This document shows positions 28,701 through 38,212 of a DNA stretch of 64,000 nucleotides, piece by piece. Within the stretch, counting starts at the first letter, position 1, and the number at the start of each line of letters is the position of its first letter. The stretch covers positions 124,001 through 188,000 of the forward strand of contig NZ_SNUT01000004.1 in the NCBI RefSeq assembly GCF_012027615.1. Reading direction: 5' to 3'. This DNA comes from Thermococcus sp. 21S7 (GTDB lineage Archaea; Methanobacteriota_B; Thermococci; Thermococcales; Thermococcaceae). Below the pieces are notes generated by a model. That model saw nothing but the letters and a program-made list of their open reading frames with translations. It searched no databases and had not been told where the DNA came from. The translations under genes and the position numbers were made by a program.

Positions 28701-29404
28701 GCGACCCGAGGGAGATCGCCCAGAGGGTTTTGGAGGAGTGGGAGCCGAGGACCAAGCTCGGCCAGCTCGTCAAGGAAGGTCAGATAACTGACATTCACGA
28801 GATATTCCGCAAGGGATACCAGATTAAGGAGCCGGAGATAGTGGACGTCCTCCTTCCGGAGGTCAACATGAGGGAGAACCAGGAGGTTCTCGACATAGCC
28901 CTCACCGTCAGGATGACCGACAGCGGCAGGAGGATCAGGTTTAGAGTCCTCGCCGCCGTCGGCAACAGGGACGGCTACGTCGGCCTCGGAATCGGCCACG
29001 GAAAGGAGGTTGGAATAGCCATCAGGAAGGCCATCAACTACGCCAAGATGAACATCATCGAGATCAAGCGCGGCTGTGGTTCCTGGGAGTGCAGGTGCAG
29101 AAGGCCGCACTCGATTCCGTTCGCCGTCGAGGGCAAAGAGGGAAGCGTCCGCGTCAAGCTCATGCCGGGACCGCGTGGCCTCGGCCTCGTCATAGGTGAC
29201 GTCGGCAAGAAGATACTCAGCCTCGCCGGCGTTCAGGACGTCTGGTCACAGAGCCTGGGTGAGACGAGGACCACCGTCAACTTCGCCAAGGCGGTCTTCA
29301 ACGCGCTCTACAACACCAACCGCGTTGCAATCCAGCCGGGCATGGAGGAGAAGTACGGTATCATCGTCGGAAGGGAGATGCCGGCGAACTTTGAGCTGGA
29401 GTGA
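28697..29404 (+). CDS. rps5: 30S ribosomal protein S5
   Basis: 235 aa, uS5 with archaeal N-terminal extension. The dsRBD-like domain contains [21 protein letters not shown], and the C-terminal half has [17 protein letters not shown]. It helps decoding fidelity and mRNA unwinding. It overlaps the L18 stop by 4 bp. Confidence 0.97.
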   Translation: MSDPREIAQRVLEEWEPRTKLGQLVKEGQITDIHEIFRKGYQIKEPEIVDVLLPEVNMRENQEVLDIALTVRMTDSGRRIRFRVLAAVGNRDGYVGLGIGHGKEVGIAIRKAINYAKMNIIEIKRGCGSWECRCRRPHSIPFAVEGKEGSVRVKLMPGPRGLGLVIGDVGKKILSLAGVQDVWSQSLGETRTTVNFAKAVFNALYNTNRVAIQPGMEEKYGIIVGREMPANFELE

Positions 29405-29415
29405 GGTGAGAGAGG

Positions 29416-29883
29416 ATGGCAAAGCTCGCACTCATCAGGCTTAGGAGCGGGATAAGGGCGAGGGGAGAGGTTAGGGACACCCTCGCCATGCTCCGCCTCC
29501 ACAGGATCAACCACCTCGTCCTCGTCGACGACAACCCGAGCTATAAGGGAATGGTTCAGAAGGTCAAGGACTACATCACCTGGGGCGAAATCGACAAGGA
29601 GACCCTTGCCAAGCTCCTCAGGAAGAGGGGCAGGCTCATCGGCAACAGGCCGATAACCGACGAGTACGTCAAGGAGAAGCTCGGCATGACCATCGAGGAG
29701 TTCGCGGAGAAGGTCGTCGCCGGCGAGATGAAGCTCACGGACCTGCCGAACATCAAGCCGGTCTTTAGGCTCCACCCGCCGAGGGGTGGCCTCAAGGGCA
29801 GCAAGAAGCGCAGCTTTAAGGAAGGCGGAGCCCTCGGCTACCGCGGCGAGAGGATAAACGACCTCATTGAGAGAATGCTCTGA
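29416..29883 (+). CDS. rpl30: 50S ribosomal protein L30
   Basis: 155 aa, uL30 (archaeal L7/L30 type). Begins [23 protein letters not shown]; contains [18 protein letters not shown] and the C-terminal [29 protein letters not shown] precedes the ATG. Confidence 0.97.
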   Translation: MAKLALIRLRSGIRARGEVRDTLAMLRLHRINHLVLVDDNPSYKGMVQKVKDYITWGEIDKETLAKLLRKRGRLIGNRPITDEYVKEKLGMTIEEFAEKVVAGEMKLTDLPNIKPVFRLHPPRGGLKGSKKRSFKEGGALGYRGERINDLIERML

Positions 29884-29894
29884 GGTGGCGAGAG

Positions 29895-30341
29895 ATGATA
29901 AGGAGGAAGAAGAAGGTTAGGAAGCTCCGCGGAAGTCACACTCACGGATGGGGCTGCAAGAAGAAGCACCGCGGCGGCGGTAGCAAGGGCGGTAAGGGAA
30001 TGGCCGGAACCGGAAAGAGGAAGAACACCAAGTGGACCTGGGTCATCAAGTACGCCCCGGACCACCTCGGCAAGCGCGGCTTCCACAGGCCCAAGGCCGT
30101 CCAGTATACCCCTAAGACCATAAACCTCAGCGACATAGACGAGAACCTCACCCTCTTCCTTGACATGGGCGTTGCCTACGAGGAGGAGGGGAAGGTGGTC
30201 GTTGACGTCACCCAGCTCGGCGTCGACAAGGTTCTCGGAACCGGAAAGCTCACCAGGCCCCTCACCATCAAGGCCTACTACGTTACCCCGAAGGCCGAGG
30301 AGAAGATAAAGGCCGCTGGCGGCGAGGTTATCCTCGCCTGA
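29895..30341 (+). CDS. rpl15: 50S ribosomal protein L15
   Basis: 148 aa, uL15. The Gly- and basic-rich N-terminus has [21 protein letters not shown], typical of archaeal L15, followed by a globular domain. It is the last ribosomal protein before secY. After the stop a short AT-rich gap (30342-30377) precedes secY. Confidence 0.97.
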   Translation: MIRRKKKVRKLRGSHTHGWGCKKKHRGGGSKGGKGMAGTGKRKNTKWTWVIKYAPDHLGKRGFHRPKAVQYTPKTINLSDIDENLTLFLDMGVAYEEEGKVVVDVTQLGVDKVLGTGKLTRPLTIKAYYVTPKAEEKIKAAGGEVILA

Positions 30342-30377
30342 TTCCCCATTTAATTTAACTTTTGGCGGGTGTTAATC

Positions 30378-31823
30378 ATGGGGTTCAGGAACGTAGTGTT
30401 CGCAATTGAAAGGTACTTCCCAGAGGTCGAGCGGCCCAAGAGACACGTGCCGCTCAAGGAGAAGTTCATGTGGACGGGAATCGTTCTGCTGCTGTACTTC
30501 GTCCTTGCGGAGATTCCTCTCTATGGAATCCCCTCGCAGATTCAGGACTACTTCGCCACGCTCAGGTTCGTCCTTGCCGGAAGGAGCGGTTCTCTTCTGA
30601 CGCTTGGTATTGGGCCAATCGTCACCGCGAGCATCATTATGCAGCTTCTTGTCGGTTCTGAGATAGTTCACCTTGATCTCTCCAATCATGAGGATAGAAG
30701 GTTTTACCAGGCCGCTCAGAAGCTGTTCGCAGTATTCATGAGCTTCTTCGAGGCAGCTATCTACGTCTTCGCTGGCGCATTCGGTAGGGTAGACACCAGC
30801 CTCGGCGCCTTCCAGACCGTCACGACACCCGCCGGTGAGGCGTACATTGGAATTGGTCTGGCGATACTCATCATACTCCAGCTTGGGTTAGCCTCCGTGA
30901 TGCTCATCCTCCTCGATGAGCTGGTCAGCAAGTGGGGAATCGGAAGCGGTATCAGCCTCTTCATCGCCGCGGGTGTTTCCCAGACCGTCATCACTAAGGC
31001 GTTGAATCCCGCAACGACTCCTGACTACATCGACCCGGTTACAGGGGGGCCTGCCATCATAGGCGCTATTCCAGCGTTCATACAGCATTTATTCTACGGT
31101 GACTTAACCGGAGCCCTCTACAGGGGAACACTGCCCGACATGATGGATTTAATGGCGACGATAATCGTCTTCCTCGTGGTCGTCTACCTTGAGAGCATGC
31201 GCGTGGAGATACCGCTCAGCTACGGCCGCGTCACAGTCCGCGGAAGGTATCCGATAAGGTTCATGTACGTCAGCAATATACCGATCATCCTAACCTTTGC
31301 CCTTTACTCAAACATCCAGCTGTGGGCCAGGCTCCTCAACAACTTCGGCTACACCTTCCTTGGAACCTTCGACGAAAACGGGTATCCACTGACCGGATTC
31401 GTCACCTACCTCTACCCGCCGAGGGACATCTATCACGTCGTAGCCGACCCGGGCAGGGCCCTAGTCTATGCTCTGATGACCATCTTCTGGGCGATACTCT
31501 TCGGATTCCTCTGGGTCGAGCTTACGGGCCTCGACGCCAGAAGCATCGCCAGACAGCTCCAGAGCGCTGGTCTGCAGATTCCGGGATTCAGGCGTGATCC
31601 GAGGATACTGGAGAGGGTGCTCAACAGGTACATTCCCTACGTTACCTTCTGGGGTTCGTTCACCCTGGCGATAGTCGCAGTGCTGGCGGACTTCCTTGGG
31701 GCCCTGGGTACCGGAACCGGAATCCTCCTTACGGTTGGTATCCTCTACAGGTTCTATGAGGAGGTGGCAAGGGAACAGGCCACCGAGATGTTCCCTGCTT
31801 TGAGGAAGTTCTTTGCCAAGTGA
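30378..31823 (+). CDS. secY: Protein translocase subunit SecY
   Basis: 481 aa with about 10 membrane helices. The N-terminus ([30 protein letters not shown]) is followed by an amphipathic segment, the plug region ([22 protein letters not shown]), and the C-terminal cytosolic loop with GIQIPGFR-like sequence ([15 protein letters not shown]). It forms the channel for secreted and membrane proteins. The ATG at 30378 follows GGGTGTTAATC. Its place after L15 is universal. Confidence 0.96.
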   Translation: MGFRNVVFAIERYFPEVERPKRHVPLKEKFMWTGIVLLLYFVLAEIPLYGIPSQIQDYFATLRFVLAGRSGSLLTLGIGPIVTASIIMQLLVGSEIVHLDLSNHEDRRFYQAAQKLFAVFMSFFEAAIYVFAGAFGRVDTSLGAFQTVTTPAGEAYIGIGLAILIILQLGLASVMLILLDELVSKWGIGSGISLFIAAGVSQTVITKALNPATTPDYIDPVTGGPAIIGAIPAFIQHLFYGDLTGALYRGTLPDMMDLMATIIVFLVVVYLESMRVEIPLSYGRVTVRGRYPIRFMYVSNIPIILTFALYSNIQLWARLLNNFGYTFLGTFDENGYPLTGFVTYLYPPRDIYHVVADPGRALVYALMTIFWAILFGFLWVELTGLDARSIARQLQSAGLQIPGFRRDPRILERVLNRYIPYVTFWGSFTLAIVAVLADFLGALGTGTGILLTVGILYRFYEEVAREQATEMFPALRKFFAK

Positions 31824-31899
31824 GGTCTTTCTTTTCTTTCACAAAACCTTTTAAACCCGGTTCGATTACTTCTTCCAGAAACCTCCTTGGGTGAGCGTG

Positions 31900-32490
31900 A
31901 TGCCGTTTGTTGTCATGATAACAGGGATTCCCGGAGTGGGGAAAAGCACCATAACCCGGCTGGCCCTCAGAAAAACGAAGGTTAGGTTCAGGCTCGTCAA
32001 CTTCGGCGACCTGATGTTTGAGGAAGCAGTTGCCGCCGGGCTTGTGAGCCACAGGGATGAGATGAGAAAATTGAACCCCGAGATACAGAAGGAGCTTCAG
32101 ATGAAAGCTGCCGAGAGAATAGTCGAGATGTCCAAGAGCGAGCCGATACTCATAGACACCCACGCGACCATAAGGACGCCGGTGGGATATCTCCTCGGCT
32201 TCCCCAGGGAGGTTATTGAGGTTATAAACCCCAACTTCATAGTCATAATCGAGGCCACACCGAGCGAGATACTCGGAAGGCGCCTCCGCGACCTGAAGCG
32301 CGACAGAGACGTTGAGACTGAGGAGCAGATACAGAGGCACCAGGATTTGAACCGTGCCGCTGCCGTGAGCTACGCCATGCACTCGAACGCGCTCATCAAG
32401 ATAATCGAGAACCATGAGGATAAGGGCCTTGAAGAGGCCGTTCATGAGCTTGTTGAAGTACTTAACCTGGCGGTGGGAGAGTATGATTGA
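31900..32490 (+). CDS. adkA: Archaeal adenylate kinase
   Basis: 196 aa. P-loop [16 protein letters not shown] at 3-18, then the NMP-binding [11 protein letters not shown] and [17 protein letters not shown]; the pattern is that of the trimeric archaeal AdkA rather than bacterial Adk. It interconverts ATP + AMP and 2 ADP. GGTG lies 6 nt before the ATG at 31900; a TATA-like CCTTTTAAACC is at about 31848. Its stop overlaps the next start. Confidence 0.93.
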   Translation: MPFVVMITGIPGVGKSTITRLALRKTKVRFRLVNFGDLMFEEAVAAGLVSHRDEMRKLNPEIQKELQMKAAERIVEMSKSEPILIDTHATIRTPVGYLLGFPREVIEVINPNFIVIIEATPSEILGRRLRDLKRDRDVETEEQIQRHQDLNRAAAVSYAMHSNALIKIIENHEDKGLEEAVHELVEVLNLAVGEYD

Positions 32491-33010
32491 GGGGATATAC
32501 GCTTTCCTTGACGGTCTGTTCGGCCCCATGATACAGGCCCACCACCCGATATGGGTGGTTACGGTTTCGGGTGTGATACTCGGTGCCTTCTTCACCCTCG
32601 TCAACTATTTCATGGTTGACCAGGAGAAAGTGAAGAGGCTCCAGAGGAAGAGCAAGGAGTTCCAGAGGAAGTACAAGGAAGCCCAGGCTGCGAAGGATGA
32701 AAAGAAGCTCAAAAAGCTCCAGCAGGAGCAGATGGAGCTCATGAAGCTCCAGAGCGAGGTCATGAAGGACACCATGCTGAAGGTCTCGCTCATCACCCTT
32801 CCGATAGCGGGTATATTCTTCGCGTGGCTCCGGAGATGGTACGTTGAAGTGGGTATAGTGAAGGCCCCCTTCAATTTCTTCGTCTTCGACTTCTTCCACC
32901 GGTGGCAGCACTCCGCACTTCCGCCGAGCGAGCTTGGTTACGTCGGATGGTACGTTCTGACGTCGATGGTAACCGGCTACGTTCTCAGGAAGCTCCTTGA
33001 CATGGGATAA
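32483..33010 (+). CDS. DUF106 membrane protein (YidC/Oxa1/Get1-EMC3-like)
   Basis: 175 aa. Three predicted membrane spans (about 19-45, 95-115 and 150-170) separated by a positively charged coiled coil ([21 protein letters not shown]). This matches archaeal DUF106, an Oxa1-superfamily insertase candidate that sits beside ribosomes. It follows secY and adk in the translation cluster, consistent with co-translational membrane insertion. It overlaps the adk stop by 8 bp; GGTGGGAGAGT is the binding site. Confidence 0.85.
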   Translation: MIEGIYAFLDGLFGPMIQAHHPIWVVTVSGVILGAFFTLVNYFMVDQEKVKRLQRKSKEFQRKYKEAQAAKDEKKLKKLQQEQMELMKLQSEVMKDTMLKVSLITLPIAGIFFAWLRRWYVEVGIVKAPFNFFVFDFFHRWQHSALPPSELGYVGWYVLTSMVTGYVLRKLLDMG

Positions 33011-33052
33011 ATTTAAAAACACTCTGAAAATAGGGGTTGCGAGGTGAGAGGA

Positions 33053-33325
33053 ATGAAGCCGATGTACAGGTCAAGGTCATGGAGAAGGAAGTACGTCAGG
33101 ACTCCGGGTGGAAGGACCGTCATACACTTCAAGCGCAGAAAGCCAAAGGTTGCCCACTGCGCCATGTGCGGCAGGCCGCTCAACGGCGTTCCGCGCGGCA
33201 GGCCGAGTGAGCTCAGGAAGCTCCCGAAGACGGCAAAGAGGCCCGAGAGGCCCTACCCGAACCTCTGCCCGAGCTGCATGAGGAAGGTTATGAAGGCGCA
33301 GGTAAGAGCCGGCATAGCCCTCTGA
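33053..33325 (+). CDS. rpl34e: 50S ribosomal protein L34e
   Basis: 90 aa, eL34. Begins [20 protein letters not shown] and has a zinc ribbon ([20 protein letters not shown], later LCPSCMRKV). Found in archaea and eukaryotes only. Start at 33053 after GAGGTGAGAGGA; a TATA-like AAATTTAAAAAC at 33010 suggests an internal promoter. Confidence 0.95.
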   Translation: MKPMYRSRSWRRKYVRTPGGRTVIHFKRRKPKVAHCAMCGRPLNGVPRGRPSELRKLPKTAKRPERPYPNLCPSCMRKVMKAQVRAGIAL

Positions 33326-33335
33326 AGGTGTAATC

Positions 33336-33917
33336 ATGCCGAAGGGCTGCCTCGTGATAACGGTCAGCGGTTTGGCCGGTTCCGGAACGACGACACTCTG
33401 CAGGAACCTGGCCAAGTACTATGGATTCAAGCACATCTACGCGGGACTCATCTTCCGGCAGATGGCCAAGGAAATGGGCATGTCGCTTGAGGAGTTCCAG
33501 GAGTACGCCGAACTTCACCCCGAGATCGACCGTGAGGTTGACAGGAGGCAGGTGGAGGCAGCCAAGGAGTGCAACGTCGTTATTGAGGGCCGCCTCGCCG
33601 GCTGGATGGTCAAGGATGCAGACCTTAAGATATGGCTTGACGCTCCGATAATGGAGCGCGCCAGGAGAGTTGCCCGCCGCGAGGGGGTCTCCGTTGAGGA
33701 GGCCTTCGTGGGAATCGCCGAGCGTGAGAAGGGCAACAGGAAAAGGTATTTAAACCTCTATGGAATTGACATCGACGACAAGTCGATTTACGACTTGATA
33801 ATCAACACAGCCAAATGGGGTCCCGATGGGGTCTTCGAGATTGTGAAGGCCGCCATCGACCACCTTTACCCCGACGGTGACGCGGGGTCGGGTGAAAACC
33901 CGGGCAACAAAAGATGA
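33336..33917 (+). CDS. cmk: Cytidylate kinase (archaeal type)
   Basis: 193 aa. P-loop VSGLAGSGTTTLCRNLAK near 10-27, then YAGLIFRQMAKEMGM and IEGRLAGWMVKDADLKIWL; the archaeal CMP kinase family. It phosphorylates CMP/dCMP. The C-terminus (GDAGSGENPGNKR) is polar and perhaps disordered. GGTGTAATC precedes the ATG. Confidence 0.93.
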   Translation: MPKGCLVITVSGLAGSGTTTLCRNLAKYYGFKHIYAGLIFRQMAKEMGMSLEEFQEYAELHPEIDREVDRRQVEAAKECNVVIEGRLAGWMVKDADLKIWLDAPIMERARRVARREGVSVEEAFVGIAEREKGNRKRYLNLYGIDIDDKSIYDLIINTAKWGPDGVFEIVKAAIDHLYPDGDAGSGENPGNKR

Positions 33918-33930
33918 GGAGGTGGGATGA

Positions 33931-34182
33931 ATGCCAGCCATGGAAGTCGGAAGGCTTGCCGTTATAATCGCCGGAAGGAGGGCCGGAGAGAAGGTAGTCG
34001 TCGTGGACGTCATCGACAGGAACTTCGTCCTCGTTACCGGCGCTGGCCTCAACAAGGTCAAGCGCAGGAGGATGAACGTCAAGCACCTTGAGCCCCTTCC
34101 GGAGAAGGTCAGCATTGAGCGCGGCGCCGACGACGAGGCTGTCAAGGCCGCCCTTGAGAGCGCTGGAATCAGCCTTGAGTGA
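33931..34182 (+). CDS. rpl14e: 50S ribosomal protein L14e
   Basis: 83 aa, eL14 with a KOW-like domain. [22 protein letters not shown], then [20 protein letters not shown] and [25 protein letters not shown] precedes the ATG. It is followed by a hairpin terminator, which ends this block of the cluster. Confidence 0.95.
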   Translation: MPAMEVGRLAVIIAGRRAGEKVVVVDVIDRNFVLVTGAGLNKVKRRRMNVKHLEPLPEKVSIERGADDEAVKAALESAGISLE

Positions 34183-34187
34183 TTGCC

Positions 34188-34209
34188 GAGGCCTTTCGGC
34201 CTCTTCTTA
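34188..34209 (+). terminator. Hairpin and T-rich stretch after L14e
   Basis: GAGGCC-TTTC-GGCCTC, then TTCTTAC. It lies 6 nt after the L14e stop and before the separate SDR gene. Confidence 0.55.
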
Positions 34210-34256
34210 CTTCCCAACGCTTTTAAGTCTCTTCTTCAACACCTTTCGGTGGTTCC

Positions 34257-34964
34257 ATGAAAACCGCACTGGTGACGGGTGCAACTGGAGGCATAGGCAA
34301 GCTTCTGGTTGAAGGGCTTGTTGAAAAAGGCTACTTGGTCATAGCGGTCGGCAGGAGCAGGGAGCGGTTAAAGGGCCTCAAAAGTCTGGGGAACGTTGAG
34401 TATATTGTCGCGGACTTCCGCGACCGAAACTCCCCCGAGAGAATATCCGGGGCCTTGCGAGAACTGGGCATTGGCAAACTCGATCTGCTCATCAACAACG
34501 CCGGATTCGCCCTGAGAAAGCCCCTACTTGGGCACTCCGGGGACGATCTGGAAGGTGTTTTCAGAGTCAATGCCGTGGCCCCGATTGAACTGACCCGGGA
34601 ACTTCTCCCCTTCCTCGGGAGCGGCTCAACGGTTGTTTTCGTAATCAGCGGTGTGGCCTTTGTCAATGTACCGGAGATTCCCTCCTACTGCGCCGCCAAG
34701 GGGGCGCTCCACTACCTGGCAGTGAACCTCGAAAAGGAGCTCCTGGATAGGGGAATCCATGTTATGAGGGTATATCCCAAGCAGGTCAAGACAGGATTCT
34801 GGAACGGAAAGGTTCCGAAGGGCTCGATAGAGCCGGAAGAGGTTGCACGGGCGGTGTTCAATGGGCTCGAAAAGGGCAAACGGGAAGTTTTTGTGCCGGG
34901 CTACCTGAAACTCGTCAAATACCTCCCGAACTGGCCGGTGTTCACCTACAGGTTCAAGTATTAG
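34257..34964 (+). CDS. Short-chain dehydrogenase/reductase
   Basis: 235 aa, classical SDR. Cofactor motif TGATGGIGK at 7-15, NNAG at 80-83, and catalytic S131, Y144 and K148 (YCAAK). Arg residues after the second strand (VGRSRERL) suggest NADP(H). The substrate is unknown. It interrupts the ribosomal cluster between L14e and Cbf5 and has its own TATA (CTTTTAAGTC near 34220), with GGTGG before the ATG. Confidence 0.85.
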   Translation: MKTALVTGATGGIGKLLVEGLVEKGYLVIAVGRSRERLKGLKSLGNVEYIVADFRDRNSPERISGALRELGIGKLDLLINNAGFALRKPLLGHSGDDLEGVFRVNAVAPIELTRELLPFLGSGSTVVFVISGVAFVNVPEIPSYCAAKGALHYLAVNLEKELLDRGIHVMRVYPKQVKTGFWNGKVPKGSIEPEEVARAVFNGLEKGKREVFVPGYLKLVKYLPNWPVFTYRFKY

Positions 34965-35012
34965 GTGGATTTATTAAGTTACGAACCAAAAACTGTAAGG
35001 GGGGTGAGCTGA

Positions 35013-35234
35013 ATGCAACTCCATGCCGTCATTTGGGAAGAGGAGGGTGTTTACATAATTCGTGAAGTCTTTACGGGGATAACCACTCAGGGAGAGACAA
35101 TAGAGGAGGCCATTGAGAACCTTAAGGAGGCCGTTGAGCTGTATCTTGAGGAGTTTCCTGAGCTGAGGGAGGAGCTTGAGAAAGTAAAGTTCGTGGGCGA
35201 TTTCAATGTCGAAGTTGCCAAGGCTCTCGGGTGA
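35013..35234 (+). CDS. hicB: HicB-family antitoxin
   Basis: 73 aa. The HicB fold is shown by VIWEEEGVYIIREVFTGITTQ and GETIEEAIENLKEAVELYL. HicB normally neutralises HicA, an mRNA interferase, and represses the pair. GGGGGGTGAGCTGA precedes the ATG, and a TATA-like ATTTATTAAG lies at about 34970. It overlaps hicA by 29 bp. Small compared with HicB proteins that carry a DNA-binding tail, so repression may need another factor. Confidence 0.85.
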   Translation: MQLHAVIWEEEGVYIIREVFTGITTQGETIEEAIENLKEAVELYLEEFPELREELEKVKFVGDFNVEVAKALG

Positions 35235-35517
35235 AGAGGTCATTAAAGTGCTCACCAGAAAGTTTGGTTTTGAAGTGTCTCGCCAAAGAGGCAGCCAGGT
35301 AGTGCTTGTCAAGTATATTGATGGTAGAAAAATTGGAACAGTGGTTCCGCTTCACAAAGAGTTAAAAGCCGGCACGTTGATGGGAGTACTGAGACTTGCT
35401 CAAATAAGCAAAGGAGGATTTCATCAGGGTGTTGGAAGACCCATAGGTGATGCTCATGGCGAGGGACGAAGTGAGGAGAATCCTTCCGGCCGACATAAAG
35501 CGAGAGGTTCTGGTTAA
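35206..35517 (+). pseudogene. hicA: HicA-family toxin, frameshifted and lacking the active-site His
   Basis: The frame reads MSKLPRLSGEEVIKVLTRKF, then SRQRGSQVVLVKYIDGRKIG and VPLHKELKAGTLMGVLRLAQ. HicA proteins carry GSH at the position of GSQ here (Gln31), so the catalytic His is lost. After ISK (35412) the frame turns into GGFHQGVGRPIG. Dropping one base near 35413 restores a normal HicA end, EDFIRVLEDP, with TAG at 35444-35446 and about 79 aa. As written it runs 28 codons too far, into cbf5. Both changes suggest an inactive toxin, unless the extra base is a sequencing error. Confidence 0.8.
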
Positions 35518-36460
35518 GGACGAGAAGGCCGAGACGAATCCAAAATGGGGCTTTCCGCCGGAGAAGAGGCCCATGGAAATGCACATGCAGTTCGGGATAA
35601 TAAACCTCGACAAGCCCCCCGGACCGACGAGCCACGAGGTTGTTGCGTGGATCAAGAGGCTCTTCAACCTGAGCAAGGCCGGCCACGGCGGAACCCTCGA
35701 CCCCAAGGTCAGCGGGGTTCTGCCGGTTGCACTTGAGAGGGCCACGAGGGTCGTTCAGGCACTCCTGCCCGCGGGAAAGGAGTACGTCGCGCTGATGCAC
35801 CTCCACGGCGACGTCCCTGAGAACAAAATCCGCGCGGTTATGAAGGAATTCGAGGGTGAGATAATCCAGAGGCCGCCGCTGAGGAGCGCGGTCAAGAGAA
35901 GGCTGAGGACGAGGAAGGTCTACTACATTGAGATTCTTGAGATAGACGGTAAAGATGTGCTCTTCCGCGTTGGAGTCGAGGCAGGAACCTACATCAGGTC
36001 GCTCATTCATCACATCGGCCTTGCCCTTGGGGTCGGAGCGCACATGGCCGAGCTGAGGAGAACGAGAAGCGGTCCCTTCAAGGAGGACGAAACCCTCGTG
36101 ACCCTTCACGACCTCGTAGACTACTACCACTTCTGGAAGGACGACGGCATCGAGGAGTACTTCAGGAAGGCGATACAGCCGATGGAAAAAGCTGTGGAGC
36201 ACCTTCCCAAGGTGTGGATAAGGGATTCAGCCGTTGCCGCCGTAACCTACGGCGCCGACCTGGCCGTTCCAGGGATAGTGAAGCTCAACAAGGGCATCAA
36301 GAGGGGCGACCTCGTTGCGGTCATGACGCTCAAGGATGAACTCGTTGCACTCGGCAAGGCCACCATGACGAGCGGTGAAATGCTCCAGAAGAGCAAGGGT
36401 ATAGCGGTTGATGTTGACAAGGTCTTCATGCCGAGGGACTGGTATCCCAAACTCTGGTAA
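35456..36460 (+). CDS. cbf5: tRNA/rRNA pseudouridine synthase Cbf5 (dyskerin/TruB family)
   Basis: 334 aa. The TruB catalytic region is GHGGTLDPKVSGVLPVAL, with the catalytic Asp of GTLDP, and the C-terminal PUA domain covers about residues 250-330. Cbf5 is the enzyme of archaeal H/ACA RNPs and also acts on tRNA position 55. GGTG lies 6 nt before the ATG at 35456; that site includes the TAG that would end an intact hicA. Confidence 0.95.
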   Translation: MARDEVRRILPADIKREVLVKDEKAETNPKWGFPPEKRPMEMHMQFGIINLDKPPGPTSHEVVAWIKRLFNLSKAGHGGTLDPKVSGVLPVALERATRVVQALLPAGKEYVALMHLHGDVPENKIRAVMKEFEGEIIQRPPLRSAVKRRLRTRKVYYIEILEIDGKDVLFRVGVEAGTYIRSLIHHIGLALGVGAHMAELRRTRSGPFKEDETLVTLHDLVDYYHFWKDDGIEEYFRKAIQPMEKAVEHLPKVWIRDSAVAAVTYGADLAVPGIVKLNKGIKRGDLVAVMTLKDELVALGKATMTSGEMLQKSKGIAVDVDKVFMPRDWYPKLW

Positions 36461-36766
36461 CGAAAGACAAGGGGGCTCCGCCCCACGTTAAGAAACTTTG
36501 CCGGGCAAAGTTTCGTCAAAGCTGGCATGCTTTTTGGGTTGTTTTTGATTTTGGGTTTTCTTCTAAATTGCCCATCTTGGTGAGAGTTCTTTTCCTTAGC
36601 GCCCTTCGGGCGCCGACATTAAGTGGCGGGGTTTTTCCTGAAGCTTGTTTTCCTACCCTTTCTCAAAGACTAATTTGCGTGCATCTCAACTCGTGGATTA
36701 GGATCCCTTATTTCGTTCGTTATTTTAACATCACAAAGAATCGAAAATTTTTCAATCAATGAAAGG
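36461..36766. repeat. Repeat-bearing intergenic region
   Basis: No gene seen. It contains GGGGC-TCC-GCCCC near 36472, the perfect hairpin GAAACTTTGC/GCAAAGTTTC at 36492-36514 followed by GTCAAAG, and GCGCCC-TTC-GGGCGC at 36599-36613. The order and spacing match the repeat blocks near 16.7 and 59.4 kb. Confidence 0.65.
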
Positions 36767-36813
36767 AAAATCTTATAAGGGCTGACGGTAGAATACGGGT
36801 GGGTGGCTACGGT

Positions 36814-37473
36814 ATGAGGCGCGTTGCCCTGCTCGTGGGGTTTGCCGTTATCCTCGTCATGGCCTCCGGAGTGCTCTACTACACCAGCCTGCCCCGAGGC
36901 ATGGCGGAGCCTGTTGTGAGGTTCAACGCCACCGGCCTCGACAACCTCGATGGAAAAGTGACGCTGACATACGAGTCCCGCGTGTACTCCGGCCGGAAGC
37001 TGGAGCTGAACACCACCACCGTCTTCACGGTAACCCGCGAGAAGGGGCGGACGGTTATGGTCGGAGAGTTCAGAACCGACTGGTGGCTGCCGAGCCATTC
37101 CTCCTTCAACGGCACCGACCGCGCTGAGGTGATCGGTTCAAGGGCGGTTATTTACCAGCCTGACGGTTCAATCTTTGTTGAGGGGGAAAAGGCCGGGGTT
37201 GAGCTCTTTAGGGTAGGTTATCCTTACTCACCCGTCTTTGAGCGTTTGAAGCCGGAGAAGGGTTACACACTGAAACTGTGCTGTGCCAACCTCACCGTTG
37301 AGGATGTGGGGGGGATAAACGGCAGGGATTGCCTCATGGTGCGAGCGGAGACAGAGGATGCCGTCCTCAAGCTCGTCATCGACTCCAAGACCCGCCTGCT
37401 CCTGTGGGAATACGGTGTTTTGAAAGATGGGGAAAGTCACCGGTGGGAGGAGTGGCTCGTCTCTTCTAATTGA
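36814..37473 (+). CDS. Membrane-anchored extracytoplasmic protein, unknown
   Basis: 219 aa. An N-terminal basic residue pair and hydrophobic stretch (VALLVGFAVILVMASGVLYY) form a signal anchor; the rest is soluble, beta-rich, with several NXT/NXS sites and two cysteine clusters (KLCCANL, GRDCLMV). No family recognised. A TATA-like ATCTTATAAGG is at about 36770. The ATG at 36814 is preferred over the GTG at 36799, which lies in the GGTGG site. Confidence 0.7.
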   Translation: MRRVALLVGFAVILVMASGVLYYTSLPRGMAEPVVRFNATGLDNLDGKVTLTYESRVYSGRKLELNTTTVFTVTREKGRTVMVGEFRTDWWLPSHSSFNGTDRAEVIGSRAVIYQPDGSIFVEGEKAGVELFRVGYPYSPVFERLKPEKGYTLKLCCANLTVEDVGGINGRDCLMVRAETEDAVLKLVIDSKTRLLLWEYGVLKDGESHRWEEWLVSSN

Positions 37474-37483
37474 GCTCCTTCAC

Positions 37484-37493
37484 CTTTATAAAC
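37484..37493 (+). promoter_or_regulatory. Promoter of the methyltransferase gene
   Basis: CTTTATAAAC, about 25 nt before the ATG at 37514, so the message is probably leaderless. Confidence 0.65.
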
Positions 37494-37513
37494 CCCTCAA
37501 CGAAGCACCCCCC

Positions 37514-38101
37514 ATGAGCCACTACTACTCCGAGGAGCCCAATGTCCCGCTGAAGACGAAGACCATAGAGGTCTGCCTCAGGGGGCAGTGCTTCAGGTTC
37601 ATCACAGCGAGCGGTGTCTTTTCCTTCGGGAAGCTAGACAGGGGAACGGAGTTGCTCATAGAGAGCATGATACTCGATGAGGACTGGCGCGTCCTCGACC
37701 TGGGCTGCGGCTATGGGGCGATAGGAATAGTGGCATCGCGCTTCGTGGGCCATGTCGTCATGACCGACGTGAACAGAAGGGCCGTCAGCATAGCGAGGAA
37801 AAATTTAAAAATCAACGGCGTTAGAAACGCCGAGGTGAGATGGGGAAGCCTCTACGAACCCGTTAGGGGCGAAAAGTTCGACGCAATCATCACTAATCCC
37901 CCGGTGCACGCGGGGAAGGAAGTGCTGAGGGAAATAGTTATAAACGCTCCCCGGCATCTCAACGATGGAGGCCTCCTGCAGCTGGTGATTAAGACGAAGC
38001 AGGGGGCAAAGTATATTAAGGCTCTAATGGATGACCACTTCACCGAAGTGAGAGAGCTGGCTAAGGGGAGCGGCTACCGCGTGTATGCCGGGATCGCCTA
38101 G
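37514..38101 (+). CDS. Class I SAM-dependent methyltransferase (RsmC/MJ0882-like)
   Basis: 195 aa starting MSHYYSEEPNVPLKTKTIEV. SAM-binding motif VLDLGCGYGAIGIVAS near 74-89 and the N6/N2 nucleobase motif NPPVHAG near 142-148, as in small archaeal RsmC-like rRNA or tRNA guanine methyltransferases. The frame opens upstream to 37427, but the TATA at 37484 excludes that. The last five codons (AGIA and stop) lie inside the tRNA-Ser gene, so the C-terminus is shaped by tRNA sequence. Confidence 0.88.
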   Translation: MSHYYSEEPNVPLKTKTIEVCLRGQCFRFITASGVFSFGKLDRGTELLIESMILDEDWRVLDLGCGYGAIGIVASRFVGHVVMTDVNRRAVSIARKNLKINGVRNAEVRWGSLYEPVRGEKFDAIITNPPVHAGKEVLREIVINAPRHLNDGGLLQLVIKTKQGAKYIKALMDDHFTEVRELAKGSGYRVYAGIA

Positions 38102-38173
38102 CCTGGGATGGCGCGGGCCTTGAGAGCCCGTGTCCGCTTGGACACCGGGGTTCAAATCCCCGTCCCGGCGCCA
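38087..38173 (+). tRNA. tRNA-Ser (anticodon TGA)
   Basis: Acceptor GCCGGGA pairs with TCCCGGC; the anticodon loop is CTTGAGA (TGA, reads UCA); a long variable arm (TGTCC...GGACA) marks a class II tRNA; the T loop is TTCAAAT. The discriminator G is at 38170 and CCA is encoded at 38171-38173. The 5' 15 nt overlap the methyltransferase gene. It lies directly before S13. Confidence 0.93.
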
Positions 38174-38212
38174 AAATCCTCTCTGAAGGATTGAGATGGA
38201 GGTGTATTCGTA

